Below, one piece after another: positions 8,335 to 16,196 of a stretch of DNA of 64,000 nt; the first letter of the stretch is position 1, and every line of letters starts with the position of its first letter. The translations under genes and the position numbers were made by a program. The stretch covers positions 1 through 64,000 of the forward strand of contig NZ_JAMJFX010000011.1 of assembly GCF_023544865.1 (NCBI RefSeq), written 5' to 3'. Under the pieces are notes generated by a model. It was not told where the DNA came from. It did no database searches and was given only the letters and a program-made list of their open reading frames with translations. The DNA is from Phaeovulum molybdatiresistens. GTDB taxonomy: Bacteria > Pseudomonadota > Alphaproteobacteria > Rhodobacterales > Rhodobacteraceae.

Positions 8335-8892
8335 ATGACCCAGACCCCGATGTCCCCCTGCCCGCCGCTGACCGATGCCGACTGGCCCGCCGAGATTGCC
8401 GATCTGCGCACGGGCTTTGCCGGGGCGCTGAATGTCTATCGCACGATGGCGCATCATCCCGCGCTGCTGCGGGCCTGGGCGCCGCTGCGCCAGCATGTCG
8501 TGAAGGATAGCGCCCTTGGCCCCGACAGATCCGAGGTGGTGATCCTGCGCGCGGCGCATCGGATGGGCTCGGCCTATGAATGGGCCCATCACGTCAGCCG
8601 GGCGCGGGCGCTTGGCTTTTCGGATGCGCGCATCGCGGCGCTGCGTGGCATGCCTTCGGGCGAAGACGGGCTGATCGCGCGCGCGGTCGATGCGCTGTTC
8701 GACCAACGCCACATGCCCCCCGCGCTTGAGGCGGATCTGGCCGCTGCCATCGGCCGGACGGCGGTGATCGACCTGATCGTGACGGTCGGGTTCTATTCGG
8801 TGTTGGGCTATCTGCTGATGACCTATGACACGCCGATCGACGCCGCCGTGGCCCAGGAAATGGCCCGCGCGCCGCTGCAGGCGGACGGGTGA
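8335..8892 (+). CDS. carboxymuconolactone decarboxylase (CMD/AhpD-fold) family protein
   Basis: Protein of 185 residues with the CMD fold: LGPDRSEVVILRAAHRMGSAYEWAHHVSRARALGFSDARIAAL is the core helix pair with conserved E-x2-H-H, and DLIVTVGFYSVLGYLLMTYDTP is the closing helix. Family members include true carboxymuconolactone decarboxylases, AhpD-like peroxidase reductases and many uncharacterised proteins. The CxxC of AhpD is absent, so thiol peroxidase reduction is unlikely. It stands between a GST gene and a TRAP/extradiol dioxygenase cluster, suggesting a part in aromatic catabolism. ATG 8335 has AAAGGAC upstream; an ATG at 8314 is less well placed. Confidence 0.82.
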   Translation: MTQTPMSPCPPLTDADWPAEIADLRTGFAGALNVYRTMAHHPALLRAWAPLRQHVVKDSALGPDRSEVVILRAAHRMGSAYEWAHHVSRARALGFSDARIAALRGMPSGEDGLIARAVDALFDQRHMPPALEADLAAAIGRTAVIDLIVTVGFYSVLGYLLMTYDTPIDAAVAQEMARAPLQADG

Positions 8893-8895
8893 TCT

Positions 8896-8910
8896 GTCCG
8901 CCTGGCGGAC
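8896..8910. promoter_or_regulatory. GTCC-N7-GGAC dyad, site 2
   Basis: GTCCGCCTGGCGGAC is a perfect 15-base inverted repeat just after the CMD-fold gene stop and about 85 bases before the first start codon of the TRAP operon. It could be an operator or, with a five-pair stem and CCTGG loop, a weak hairpin. Confidence 0.4.
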
Positions 8911-8993
8911 GCCGCGCCATTCGCGCATGCAATCGCCGCCCCGATCCGCCAAGGATGCGGGTGGGAGACAGAGCCGCAGATTGGGGAGAAATC

Positions 8994-9062
8994 ATGCGCT
9001 CAGACATCACGATCAGACCGGCCCGCCGGGGCCGGACCGCCATTGCGGGGACGCGGGCATGA
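8994..9062 (+). CDS. small ORF (22 residues) coupled to dctQ
   Basis: ATG 8994 follows GGGGAG (8983-8988) at ideal spacing, a stronger site than that of dctQ. The frame encodes an arginine-rich 22-residue peptide (MRSDITIRPARRGRTAIAGTRA) and stops at TGA 9060-9062, overlapping the dctQ start as ATGA. This arrangement suggests a leader peptide for translational coupling or attenuation. The peptide resembles no family I know, and it could also be a chance frame. Proteomics or ribosome profiling would be needed to confirm it. Confidence 0.4.
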   Translation: MRSDITIRPARRGRTAIAGTRA

Positions 9063-9544
9063 CCGGCAAGGCACGCTCGGCCGTCATTTCGGCGCTGCTT
9101 TACGCCTCGGCGGGGTGCTTCATCCTGGGCGCGGGCGTGACGGTGGTGGATGTCACCCTGCGGGGCCTGGCCGGGCGCAACGTGCCCGCTGCGATCGAAC
9201 TGACATCGTTCGCGATCGGGCTGGGCGCGCTGCTGGCGATGCCGGTCTGCTATGGCCTGCGCAGCAATGTGACCGCGCGGCTGTTGTCCGAGCTGATGCC
9301 CAACCGCTTTGGCAGGCCGCTGTCGCGGCTGGGCGCGGCCAGTGCGGTGGTGTTTGCCGCCGTGCTGTTCTGGGTCATGGCGGGCAATGCGCTGTCCAAG
9401 ATCGGGTCGCCCGAAACCTCGCGCGATCTGGGGTTGCCGATGCCGGTGCTGCTGGGCCTTGTGGCGGTGTGCCTTGGCCTGTCGCTGCTGGCGGCCCTTG
9501 CCGGCCTGTGGTCGGAATGGAGAAAGGCGCGCCCCCATGATTGA
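9059..9544 (+). CDS. dctQ: TRAP transporter small permease subunit (DctQ family)
   Basis: Small integral membrane subunit of a tripartite ATP-independent periplasmic importer, 161 residues with four predicted membrane helices: about 8-30, 42-65, 88-110 and 125-150. Charged loops and a final WSEWRKAR segment fit DctQ topology. It bridges the substrate-binding protein and the large permease. ATG 9059 is chosen because the family N-terminus begins here, GGGGA lies seven bases upstream, and the frame upstream is non-coding in character. It overlaps dctM by eight bases. Confidence 0.85.
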   Translation: MTGKARSAVISALLYASAGCFILGAGVTVVDVTLRGLAGRNVPAAIELTSFAIGLGALLAMPVCYGLRSNVTARLLSELMPNRFGRPLSRLGAASAVVFAAVLFWVMAGNALSKIGSPETSRDLGLPMPVLLGLVAVCLGLSLLAALAGLWSEWRKARPHD

Positions 9545-10841
9545 CGGTCTGATGATGGGTGGCCTCGGCTTTGTCGTGGCCATCGTTCTGATCTTGCTGG
9601 AAATTCCGGTTGCCGTGGCGCTGGGTCTGGTGGGCCTTGGCGGGGCTGCGATGATCCTTGGGGTCAGTGCCGCGGCAACCATCGGCGCCACGACGATCTG
9701 GGACAGCCTGACGAATTACACGCTGACGATGCTGCCGCTGTTCGTGCTGATGGGCAATCTGGCGGCGCAATCGGGGCTGTCGACGCGGCTGTATCGGTCG
9801 ATGAGCGCGCTGATCGGGCATCGCCGGGGCGGGCTGTCGCTGGCGACCATCGGCGCGTCTGCGGGGTTCGGGATGATTTCCGGGTCCTCGTTGGCGACGA
9901 CGGCGACGATGGGCCGGATCGCGCTGCCCGAAATGCGCGCGGCGGGCTATTCGAACGCGCTGGCGGCGGGCACGGTCGCGGCGGGGGGCACGCTGGGCAT
10001 CCTGATCCCGCCGTCCACGGTGCTGGTGATCTATGCCTTCATCGCGGAACAGTCGATCCGGGCGATGCTGCTGGCGACCGCCGGGCCGATCCTGATTGCC
10101 GTGACGCTTTATGCGCTGGCGGTCTGGCTGCCGATCCGGTTTGGCTGGCAGGCCGCGCCGGAACGCGTCCGCGCCGACCGGGCCGAGCGGCGCGCCGCGA
10201 TCCGCGAACTGGTGCCGCCGGTGGGGGTGTTCGGGCTGATCATGGGCGGGCTTTACACCGGCCTGTTCACCGCCAACGAAACCGCCGCGATCGGCGCGGC
10301 CGTGGTGCTGGCCTATGGTGTGCTGTCGCGCCGCCTGTCCTGGGCAGGGTTCCTGGAGGCGGCGATGGATACCGCGCTGACCTGCGGGGCGCTGTATCTG
10401 GTGCTGATCGCGGCCAATCTGTTCAACTTCTTCCTGGCGCTGTCGGGTCTGCCGTTCTCGCTGACGTCCATGTTCGCGGGGGTGCTGGACAGCCCGTTGA
10501 CAGTGATCCTGATGATGCTGGTGATCTATCTGGTGCTGGGCACCTTGATGGACAGTCTTGCGATGCTGCTGCTGACGGTGCCGCTGTTCGTGCCGGTGGC
10601 GCAGGCGGCGGGGATCGACCTGATCTGGTTCGGCATTTTCGCGGTGATGGTCGTGGAAATGGGCCTGATCACGCCGCCGGTGGGGATGAACCTGTTCGTT
10701 CTGAAGACCACCAACCCCGAAATCCGGATGGTTGAGCTGTGGAAGGGTGTCACGCCCTTTGTCCTGGCCGATCTGATCCGCGTGCTGATCATCATTGCCC
10801 TGCCCGCCATCGTGCTGTGGCTGCCGCAAAACGCCTTCTGA
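9537..10841 (+). CDS. dctM: TRAP transporter large permease subunit (DctM family)
   Basis: Sodium-coupled transport subunit, 434 residues and about twelve membrane helices. Family hallmarks include LPLFVLMGNLAAQSGLSTRLY, GFGMISGSSLATTATMGRIALPEM, GTLGILIPPSTVLVIYA and MGLITPPVGMNLFVL; the serine/asparagine-rich reentrant loops probably form the substrate and sodium sites. It begins inside the end of dctQ. Its position directly before an aromatic meta-cleavage operon suggests import of an aromatic or phenylpropanoid acid, but the substrate is an inference. Confidence 0.93.
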   Translation: MIDGLMMGGLGFVVAIVLILLEIPVAVALGLVGLGGAAMILGVSAAATIGATTIWDSLTNYTLTMLPLFVLMGNLAAQSGLSTRLYRSMSALIGHRRGGLSLATIGASAGFGMISGSSLATTATMGRIALPEMRAAGYSNALAAGTVAAGGTLGILIPPSTVLVIYAFIAEQSIRAMLLATAGPILIAVTLYALAVWLPIRFGWQAAPERVRADRAERRAAIRELVPPVGVFGLIMGGLYTGLFTANETAAIGAAVVLAYGVLSRRLSWAGFLEAAMDTALTCGALYLVLIAANLFNFFLALSGLPFSLTSMFAGVLDSPLTVILMMLVIYLVLGTLMDSLAMLLLTVPLFVPVAQAAGIDLIWFGIFAVMVVEMGLITPPVGMNLFVLKTTNPEIRMVELWKGVTPFVLADLIRVLIIIALPAIVLWLPQNAF

Positions 10842-10869
10842 CAATCGCAATCCTAGGGAGGGATGCCAA

Positions 10870-11883
10870 ATGACCATGTTGAAACGCCTTGTTGCCGGCA
10901 CTGCGCTTGGCCTGATCGTCGCTTCGGGCGCGCAGGCGCGGGAAATGCGCGTCTCCTCGTTCGAGCCGCCGCAGGGTTTTTATTCGGCGCAGATCCTGCA
11001 GGCCTGGATTGACCAGGTGAACCCCAAGCTGTCGGCGGGCAATGCCTTCAAGCTGTATCCCGGTTCGATGCTGGGCGCGCCGCCCGCGCAGGCCGAACTG
11101 GTTAAGGCCGGGGTGGCAGATATCGCGCTGGTCGTGCCGACCTATACCCCGGGGCTGTTCCCGATGTCGGGCGTGGTCGAGGTGCCGGGCATCGCCCAGA
11201 CCTCGACGCAAGGGACGGCGGTGCTGAACGCGCTGGCCGATGAAGGCGCGCTGGCGGCGGAATATGCCGATTACAAGATCATCGCGTTGTTCACCACGCC
11301 GGGCTATCGGCTGCTGATGACGGGCGATGGTGCGGATGAACCGGGCGATCTGAAGGGGCTGAAGCTGCGCACGCCGTCGCCCTTTGGCACCAAGCTGCTG
11401 GAGATGATGGGCGCGTCGGGCGTGTCGATCCCCGCGCCGCAGGTCTATGAAAACCTGGAACGCGGTGTCGTGTCGGGCGCGGTCTGGGTGTTTGACGCCT
11501 ACAAGACCTTCCGCCTGGATGAGGTGGCCCCCACCGTCACCACCACGCGCATCACCGCCTCGCCGATGGCGATCCTGATGAACAAGGCCACCTATGACGC
11601 CCTGCCCGAGGCTGACCGCGCCGTGATCGACGCAATGGCGGGCCGCACGGCGGCCGAATGGGTCGCGGGTGTGGTCGATGCCGCCGATGCCGCGCTGGAA
11701 CAGGGGTTCCGTGATGCGGGCAAGGTGACCTTCATCGACCAGGAAGGCGAGGCCGCCGCGGCCTGGATGGCCGCGTTGTCCACCGCGCCCGAGGCCTGGG
11801 TCGCCGGTCAGGCCGATCCGGCGGCGGCGCGCGCCGTTCTGGACCGCGCCGTTGCGGTTGCGGCTGACGCGGCGGCGAACTGA
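10870..11883 (+). CDS. dctP: TRAP transporter substrate-binding protein (DctP family)
   Basis: Periplasmic solute receptor of 337 residues. The signal peptide MTMLKRLVAGTALGLIVASGAQA ends near residue 23. The mature part has the DctP fold: LYPGSMLGAPPAQAELVKAGVADIAL, then GDLKGLKLRTPSPFGTKLLEMMGASGVSIPAPQVYENLERGVVSGAVW, which contains the arginine that usually salt-bridges a substrate carboxylate. AGGGAGGG upstream of ATG 10870 is a strong ribosome site. The last gene of the dctQMP operon; a 12-pair hairpin follows. The ligand is probably an organic acid taken to the dioxygenase pathway downstream. Confidence 0.92.
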   Translation: MTMLKRLVAGTALGLIVASGAQAREMRVSSFEPPQGFYSAQILQAWIDQVNPKLSAGNAFKLYPGSMLGAPPAQAELVKAGVADIALVVPTYTPGLFPMSGVVEVPGIAQTSTQGTAVLNALADEGALAAEYADYKIIALFTTPGYRLLMTGDGADEPGDLKGLKLRTPSPFGTKLLEMMGASGVSIPAPQVYENLERGVVSGAVWVFDAYKTFRLDEVAPTVTTTRITASPMAILMNKATYDALPEADRAVIDAMAGRTAAEWVAGVVDAADAALEQGFRDAGKVTFIDQEGEAAAAWMAALSTAPEAWVAGQADPAAARAVLDRAVAVAADAAAN

Positions 11884-11889
11884 CACGAT

Positions 11890-11918
11890 CCCCTGTCCGT
11901 CTGATGGACGGGCAGGGG
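11890..11918 (+). terminator. 12-pair hairpin after dctP, containing GTCC-N7-GGAC dyad site 3
   Basis: CCCCTGTCCGTC, loop TGATG, GACGGGCAGGGG forms a twelve-pair stem with one G-U pair, seven bases after the dctP stop, with no T tract. It could end the TRAP transcript or attenuate read-through into the dioxygenase genes. The embedded GTCCGTCTGATGGAC (11895-11909) matches the dyads near 8249 and 8896, so an operator role for the next operon is an alternative. Confidence 0.55.
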
Positions 11919-11987
11919 CCTGCCCCTTGGGTCCGGCGCGGGGCTGCGCCAAAGCGGGGCAAACATCACGAAACAAGGATGCGAACC

Positions 11988-12974
11988 ATGGCGATTTCGG
12001 CACTGGGCTATCTTGGCGTGCGCTCTGACAAGTTGGAGGACTGGTCGGATTTCGCGGGCAAACTGTTGGGAATGCAGAAGATCGACCGCGGCGGCAAGGC
12101 GCTGGCCTTCCGCATGGACGACCGGATGCAGCGGCTTCTGGTGTCGGATGAACCCGGCGAGACACTGGCCTTCATGGGCTGGGAGGTTGAGCATAAATCC
12201 GACCTGCAGACCTATGCCGCGCGGCTGGATGCGGCGGGGGTGGTCGTGCACCTGGGGTCGCGCGAACTGGCCGACCGGCGTTTTGTGGCCGATCTGATCT
12301 GGTTCGAAGACCCGATGGGCAACCGGGTGGAACTGTTCTACGGGCCGATGATCGCATCGGACCCCTTCGTGCCGGGGCGGCCGATTGACGGGTTCAACAC
12401 CGGGCCGCTGGGCATGGGCCATGCGGTGCTGCATGTGAAGGACATCACCGTGATGCTGCCCTTCTACCGCGACCTGCTGGATTTCCATGTCTCGGATTAC
12501 GGGCTGGTGCCCTATGGGCTGTATTTCTTCCATGTGAACAACCGCCACCACAGCTTTGCGATGGTTGGTTCGGGTCAGGCGGGGTTCCATCATTTCATGG
12601 TCGAATTCCAGAACCTGGACGATCTGGGGCAGGGCTATGACCTGGCGCAGCTGGAAGAGGGACGCGTGGCCTATACGCTGGGCCGGCACACCAATGACTA
12701 CATGACGTCCTATTACGCGCATTCGCCGTCGGGCTTCTTTGTCGAAAACGGCTGGGGCGGGCGGCAGATCGACCCCGCGACATGGGAACCGCATGAAACC
12801 CACGACGGGCCCAGCTTCTGGGGGCATGAACGGCTGTATCTGACCGAGGAGGGCGGGCGCAAACGGCTGCGCGACATGCGGCTGGATGCGGCCGCGCGCG
12901 GGCGTCGGGCGCCGCCGATGGCGGATTGCCCGTGGCTGTTCGGGGAACTGGCGAAACAGGGGGGCCGGGGATGA
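11988..12974 (+). CDS. type I extradiol ring-cleavage dioxygenase (VOC fold)
   Basis: Fe(II)-dependent catechol 2,3-type (meta) dioxygenase of 328 residues built from two VOC modules, about 6-125 and 142-285. The catalytic module keeps the expected metal ligands: H145 in GHAVLHV, a histidine of HHFMVE (201/202) and E253 in FFVENGW. The acid-base residues H187/H188, H234 and Y243 are also in place, so it should be active. Relatives include BphC, HsaC and 3-(2,3-dihydroxyphenyl)propionate-type enzymes; the substrate is unknown. ATG 11988 has AAGGA eight bases away; ATG 11979 overlaps that site. The next gene starts within its stop codon (ATGA). Confidence 0.88.
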   Translation: MAISALGYLGVRSDKLEDWSDFAGKLLGMQKIDRGGKALAFRMDDRMQRLLVSDEPGETLAFMGWEVEHKSDLQTYAARLDAAGVVVHLGSRELADRRFVADLIWFEDPMGNRVELFYGPMIASDPFVPGRPIDGFNTGPLGMGHAVLHVKDITVMLPFYRDLLDFHVSDYGLVPYGLYFFHVNNRHHSFAMVGSGQAGFHHFMVEFQNLDDLGQGYDLAQLEEGRVAYTLGRHTNDYMTSYYAHSPSGFFVENGWGGRQIDPATWEPHETHDGPSFWGHERLYLTEEGGRKRLRDMRLDAAARGRRAPPMADCPWLFGELAKQGGRG

Positions 12975-14494
12975 CGCGGCAGGACATGATGCAGACCGAG
13001 GAAGATTTTGACGTTGCAATCGTCGGCTATGGCCCCGCCGGGGCCACGCTGGCGCATCTGCTGGGGGAATGCGGGCTGAAGGTGGCGGTGCTGGAACGCG
13101 AAAGCGCCGCCTATCACCTGCCGCGCGCGGTGCATTTCGACGCCGAGGTGATGCGGGTTTTCCAATGGATCGGCGTGGCGGAAAAGATCGAACCCCTGAC
13201 CGCCTATCACCCCGGCATGCGCTTCATTGACCCGGATGGCAAGCTGCTGCTGGATTGGCCGCGCCCGCAGGGCACCGGCCCGCAGGGCTGGCGCGCGAAT
13301 TACCGGTTCCATCAGCCGGATCTGGAAAAGATCCTGCGCGATGATCTGACCGAACGGCCCGGCGTCAGCATCCGCACCCGTTGCGATGTGTTCCTGGTGG
13401 AAGACCGGGGCGATCACGTCCATCTGCGCTATGAGGATATGTCTTGCGGGCGGGTGCGGCACCTGCGGGCGAAATATGTGGTGGGCTGCGATGGCGCGCG
13501 GTCGCTGATCCGGCGGTTCATCGACACCGGGATGGAGGATTACGGCTTCCACGAACGCTGGTTGGTGGTCGATGTGATCCTGAACCAGGACAAGCCGGAA
13601 CTGGGCGACCATTCGATCCAGTATTGCAACCCGGCGCGGCCCGCGACCTATGTGCGCGGCCCCTTCCTGCGCCGGCGCTGGGAAATCACCGTGCTGGAGG
13701 GCGAAGACCCCAATGCCATCACCCAGCCCGAGGCGGTGTGGAACCTGCTGTCGCCCTGGCTGCGCCCGGATGAGGCGCGGCTGGAACGCACGGCGGTCTA
13801 TGTGTTCCATTCGCTGGTCGCCGATGACTGGCGGCGCGGGCGGCTGATCCTGGCGGGCGATGCCTGCCACCAGACCCCGCCCTTCATGGGGCAGGGCATG
13901 TGCGCGGGTGTGCGCGATGTGGCCAACCTGTATTGGAAACTGGCGCTGCTGTGTCAGGGCAAGGTCACGGGTGACGCGGCGCAGGCGCTGCTGGACAGCT
14001 ATCAATCCGAACGCAAGCCCAATGCCCGCGAATATATCCAGACCGCGGTGCGGCTGGGCGGGCTGATCAACACCTGCGGCACCGAGGCGGCGCTGCGCGC
14101 GGCCCTGCCGGTGGGCGATGGCACCGCGCGGATGACCTCGATCGCGCCGCCGATCGGGCCCGGGCTGGGCCACGGGCCGCTGGCCGGGCGGCTGTTTGGC
14201 CAGCCGCGTCTGGCCGATGGCCGGCTGATGGACCGCGCCTTCGCGCATCGTTTCGTGGTGGTGGCCCATGCCGATCTGGCCCAGGGCCTGACCCTGCCCG
14301 AAGGCGTGGCGCTGGTCACCACCGACACCGCGCCCGACGCTGCGGCGCATCTTGAACGTCTGGGCGCGCGCGCGACCGTGCTGCGCCCCGATCGCCACAC
14401 GCTGGGCGGCGCCGATACACGGGCCGAGCTGCAGGACCTGCTGGCCCGCGTCCTGCCCGCCCCGATCCCTACCCCTGAACCGGAGATGGTCTGA
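12971..14494 (+). CDS. mhpA: FAD-dependent aromatic hydroxylase, MhpA-like
   Basis: Flavoprotein monooxygenase of 507 residues that would place a second hydroxyl on a phenolic acid using NAD(P)H and oxygen, feeding the extradiol dioxygenase encoded just upstream. FAD binding is shown by VAIVGYGPAGATLAHLL near residue 16, the VVGCDGARS motif near 175 and GDACHQTPPFMGQGMCAGVRDVANL near 300; the C-terminal part resembles the thioredoxin-like tail of MhpA. Closest recognised family: 3-(3-hydroxyphenyl)propionate hydroxylase and related bifunctional enzymes. It starts within the stop of the dioxygenase gene, so the two are translationally coupled. The exact aromatic substrate is not shown by the sequence. 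Confidence 0.85.
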   Translation: MTRQDMMQTEEDFDVAIVGYGPAGATLAHLLGECGLKVAVLERESAAYHLPRAVHFDAEVMRVFQWIGVAEKIEPLTAYHPGMRFIDPDGKLLLDWPRPQGTGPQGWRANYRFHQPDLEKILRDDLTERPGVSIRTRCDVFLVEDRGDHVHLRYEDMSCGRVRHLRAKYVVGCDGARSLIRRFIDTGMEDYGFHERWLVVDVILNQDKPELGDHSIQYCNPARPATYVRGPFLRRRWEITVLEGEDPNAITQPEAVWNLLSPWLRPDEARLERTAVYVFHSLVADDWRRGRLILAGDACHQTPPFMGQGMCAGVRDVANLYWKLALLCQGKVTGDAAQALLDSYQSERKPNAREYIQTAVRLGGLINTCGTEAALRAALPVGDGTARMTSIAPPIGPGLGHGPLAGRLFGQPRLADGRLMDRAFAHRFVVVAHADLAQGLTLPEGVALVTTDTAPDAAAHLERLGARATVLRPDRHTLGGADTRAELQDLLARVLPAPIPTPEPEMV

Positions 14495-14497
14495 CCC

Positions 14498-15340
14498 ATG
14501 AAACTTTGTTCCTTTTCCAAAGACGGCCGCGCCAGCTATGGCCTTGTGACCGAGGCCGGCATCGTCGATCTGGGCAAGCGCCTGCCCGAGGCCACCTTGC
14601 GCGATTTTCTGGCCGCGGGCGATATGGGCCGCGCTGCCGCGCTGGCCGGTGAACCCGCCGATTACGCCTTTGACGCGGTGGACCATGCGCCCGTGATCCC
14701 GAACCCCGACAAGATCATCTGCGTGGGGCTGAACTATCACGCCCATGTGCAGGAAACCGGCCGGACCGAGACCACGAACCCGGTCCTGTTCGCCCGCTAC
14801 GCCGGTAGCCAGATTGGCCACGGCGCAGCATTGATCAAGCCGCTGGAATCGGATGAATTCGATTACGAAGGTGAACTGGCCGTGATCATCGGCAAGGAAG
14901 GCCGCCGCATTTCCGAGGCCGATGCGCTGGATCACGTCGCGGGCTATGCCTGCTATAACGACGCATCCGTCCGCGATTGGCAAAAACACACGCATCAGTT
15001 CATGCCCGGCAAGACCTTTGCCGCGACGGGGGGCTTTGGTCCCTGGATGGTGACGGCCGATGAAATCCCCGATCCGACGAAGCTGCATCTGCAGACCCGT
15101 CTGAACGGGCAGGTGGTGCAGGACACCGGGGTCGATCTGCTGATCACCTCGATCCCGCGGCTGATCGCCTATTGCTCGACCATCCTGCCGCTGCTGCCGG
15201 GCGATGTGATCGTGTCGGGCACGCCGGGCGGTGTGGGCGCGCGGCGCAACCCGCCGCTGTGGATGCGCGATGGCGATGTCTGCGAGGTCGAGATTTCCGG
15301 CATCGGCACGCTGTCGAACCCGATCAAGGCCGAGGGCTAA
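14498..15340 (+). CDS. fumarylacetoacetate hydrolase (FAH) family protein
   Basis: Metal-dependent C-C hydrolase, decarboxylase or isomerase of 280 residues. The N-terminal 70 residues are the small FAH cap; the catalytic domain starts at KIICVGLNYHAHVQETG. The metal site appears as FDYEGELAVIIGK with further ligands in YACYNDASVRDWQ, and the family C-terminus SGTPGGVGARRNPPLWMRDGDVCEVEISGIGTLSNP is complete. In meta-cleavage pathways such enzymes process the ring-fission product, which fits its place three bases after the hydroxylase gene. Whether it hydrolyses, decarboxylates or isomerises cannot be told from sequence. Confidence 0.88.
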   Translation: MKLCSFSKDGRASYGLVTEAGIVDLGKRLPEATLRDFLAAGDMGRAAALAGEPADYAFDAVDHAPVIPNPDKIICVGLNYHAHVQETGRTETTNPVLFARYAGSQIGHGAALIKPLESDEFDYEGELAVIIGKEGRRISEADALDHVAGYACYNDASVRDWQKHTHQFMPGKTFAATGGFGPWMVTADEIPDPTKLHLQTRLNGQVVQDTGVDLLITSIPRLIAYCSTILPLLPGDVIVSGTPGGVGARRNPPLWMRDGDVCEVEISGIGTLSNPIKAEG

Positions 15341-15378
15341 GCCTTTCGCCCCCCGGCGGGCCGTGGCATGGTGGCGCA

Positions 15379-16188
15379 ATGACCGACGCCCCCGATCCGC
15401 CCCGGCCCGATGCACCCAGGAAAGAGACCGTGCGCGCCCTTGCGCGCGGTCTTGCCATTTTGCGCCATGTGAATGCGATGGGGGAATCGCGCCCGTCCGA
15501 AATCGCCCAGGCGCTTGGCCTGGCGCGGCCCACCGTCTATCGCCTGCTGGAAACCCTGGAGGAGGAAGGCTATGTCGCTTTTTCCGCCAGTTCCAACCGC
15601 GTCCGGGTGACGCGGATGGCGGCGGCGCTGGGGGACGGGTCGGCGATCACCTCGCAGATCTGTCAGGTGGCCGGGCCGATCTTTGCGCGCCATTCGCTGA
15701 AGCTGTTGTGGCCGCTGGACCTGACGGTGCATGAAAACGCCGCGATGGTCATTCAAGAAACCACCCATGCCCGGTCGCCCCTGTCGATTGACCGCGGCAT
15801 GACCGGATACCGGCTGCCGATGCTGCGGTCCTCGGCGGGGCGGGCCTATCTGGCGCATTGCAGCCCCGGCGAACGCGACATCATCCTGGAACATGTGCGC
15901 AGGCTGGGCGAACCGGCGGATCTGCCGTTTCTGGACCCCGACCGCCTGAACCATTTGTTGCAGGACGTGGTGCAAAAGGGCTTTGCCATCCGCGACGGGG
16001 CGGAATTCCGCCCCCATACGGCATCCATCGCGGTGCCGATCCTGCGCGACGGGGCGGTGCTGGGTTGTATTTCCATCATCTGGATCGCCAGCGCCATGAG
16101 CACATCGAAGGCGATTGAAACCAGCCTGACGCCGCTGCGCCGGATGGCGGCGGAAATCCTGAAGGAACTGCGCGCGACCCCCGGCTGA
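15379..16188 (+). CDS. IclR family transcriptional regulator, MhpR-like
   Basis: Regulator of 269 residues. The N-terminal wHTH spans about 15-75 (ALARGLAILRHVNAMGESRPSEIAQALGLARPTVYRLLETLEEEGYV). The GAF-like effector domain follows, with the SRDSRGM-like segment here LSIDRGMTGYRLPMLRSSAGRAYLA and a C-terminal AIRDGAEFRPHTASIAVPI. E. coli MhpR, the activator of phenylpropionate genes, is in this family, and the gene directly follows the dioxygenase-hydroxylase-FAH genes on the same strand, so local control is likely. It may recognise the GTCC-N7-GGAC dyads at 8249, 8896 or 11895; this is inference. Ends nine bases before the convergent MFS gene. Confidence 0.87.
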   Translation: MTDAPDPPRPDAPRKETVRALARGLAILRHVNAMGESRPSEIAQALGLARPTVYRLLETLEEEGYVAFSASSNRVRVTRMAAALGDGSAITSQICQVAGPIFARHSLKLLWPLDLTVHENAAMVIQETTHARSPLSIDRGMTGYRLPMLRSSAGRAYLAHCSPGERDIILEHVRRLGEPADLPFLDPDRLNHLLQDVVQKGFAIRDGAEFRPHTASIAVPILRDGAVLGCISIIWIASAMSTSKAIETSLTPLRRMAAEILKELRATPG

Positions 16189-16196
16189 TCCGGGGG

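Noticed and set aside
12713..15415. 900-codon minus-strand frame over the dioxygenase, hydroxylase and FAH genes
   Set aside because: It spans three well-recognised plus-strand genes and has the composition of a reverse shadow.
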